A stretch of 64,000 nucleotides of DNA from Leptotrichia buccalis C-1013-b. Its GTDB lineage: Bacteria > Fusobacteriota > Fusobacteriia > Fusobacteriales > Leptotrichiaceae. The notes under the pieces were generated by a model. That model had not been told where the DNA came from and searched no databases. It saw nothing but the letters and a program-made list of their open reading frames with translations. The stretch spans positions 248,001-312,000 of the forward strand of contig NC_013192.1 of assembly GCF_000023905.1 (NCBI RefSeq), read 5' to 3'. How positions within the stretch are numbered: position 1 is the first letter of the stretch; each line of letters begins with the position of its first letter. Of this stretch, positions 63,630 to 64,000 are shown in pieces. A program made the position numbers and the translations under genes.

Positions 63630-64000
63630 ATGAAAATGAAGTTATATAATAAAAAAATTATAGTAGGGCTGGCAATACTTGCGATGCTTGCAATATCTTG
63701 CGGAAAGAAAAAAACTCAGGCAATTGACAATTCAAGACCAGTAAAAGTACAAATTATTGGACAAAATTCAATTTCTTTGGGATATAAAGCGAGCGGAACT
63801 TTGAAAGGAATTGAAGAAGTCCCATATACAGCTACTTCTTCTGGAGAAATAGTTGTAATAAATGCAAAAAACGGTGATAATGTCAGAGCAGGGCAAGTCA
63901 TAGTTTCAATTGACAACCAGACTGCTAGATCAAATGTGAAAAGAGCAGCTTCAACTGTAAATACAGCTTCATCAAATATCAATTCATCATCGGCAGCATT
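63630..64000 (+). CDS. Efflux periplasmic adaptor lipoprotein (HlyD/AcrA family), 5' part
   Basis: The gene runs off the window after 123 codons. The ATG follows GCAGGAGGAAAATA. A lipoprotein signal ends in lipobox AISC (IIVGLAILAMLAISCGKKKT). The lipoyl-like beginning of a membrane fusion protein is visible: VPYTATSSGEIVVINAKNGD, then VRAGQVIVSIDN, followed by the start of the coiled-coil hairpin. An RND or ABC (MacB-like) pump gene is expected next. Confidence 0.88.
   Translation, partial: MKMKLYNKKIIVGLAILAMLAISCGKKKTQAIDNSRPVKVQIIGQNSISLGYKASGTLKGIEEVPYTATSSGEIVVINAKNGDNVRAGQVIVSIDNQTARSNVKRAASTVNTASSNINSSSAA

Overview
The window is AT-rich DNA from a member of the Leptotrichiaceae (Fusobacteriota), most likely Leptotrichia. 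This rests on the 16S rRNA gene as I remember Leptotrichia 16S sequences, the low-GC coding style, strong purine-rich Shine-Dalgarno sites, frequent GTG/TTG starts, and an outer-membrane gene set (TolC, an LpxL-type acyltransferase) in a low-GC bacterium. No database search was run.

Layout. (1) 1-6338: the spc half of the S10-spc ribosomal protein cluster, from the rplP tail to secY, closed by a hairpin terminator. (2) 6443-14074, minus strand: two secreted proteins (one SH3-like, one with a YARHG tail), a phosphonate-type ABC importer (two permeases and an ATPase, no binding protein), a large coiled-coil envelope protein and a PrsA/SurA-like lipoprotein. (3) 14548-19695: one rRNA operon, 16S-tRNAIle-tRNAAla-23S-5S-tRNAAsn. 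(4) 19696-20892: about 1.2 kb without genes, holding a 341-bp element with terminal inverted repeats and a second structured palindrome. (5) 20893-22742: a histidine phosphatase and a CbiJ/CobK-type precorrin-6A reductase. (6) 23063-26063: three genes, a leaderless binding-protein-like protein, a Cys-rich HypB/UreG-like GTPase and an ABC ATPase with no membrane partner. The first and third begin with the same kind of small N-terminal domain. (7) 26231-28343: decayed toxin-tip and immunity-type genes, including a tandem duplicate in which one copy has a stop codon. (8) 28344-33118: an MFS transporter, a broken methyltransferase, a peroxide-defence pair (ahpC plus an AhpF-N-terminal-like protein), a thioredoxin-like protein and a TraX-family protein. 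(9) 33328-46224: a cluster of five paralogous radical SAM proteins with B12-binding-type N-terminal domains, a GH3-family adenylating enzyme, a lipid A-type acyltransferase, a metallo-beta-lactamase-fold hydrolase and acetyltransferase-like proteins. A tiny hydrophobic-peptide gene resembling a type I toxin lies inside it. (10) 46508-53776: a methyltransferase, a PpiD-like foldase, a GerMN-like protein, an AMIN/Amidase_3 amidase, YajC, phosphoglycerate kinase and an acetyltransferase. (11) 53801-58830: an ECF importer (S, T and two ATPases) interrupted by a macrodomain gene and two membrane-protein genes. (12) 59037-64000: a class B acid phosphatase, a secreted hypothetical, a VWA protein, then a TetR-TolC-adaptor efflux operon that runs off the window.

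How the parts may fit. Regions 1 and 3 are core translation. The best candidates for undescribed biology are the permease-less trio (6), which looks like intracellular metal or cofactor handling rather than transport, and the radical SAM/GH3/acyltransferase cluster (9), which looks like a pathway for an unusual acyl or lipid product. A corrin reductase and an ECF importer in the same window fit a corrinoid demand, but that link is inference.
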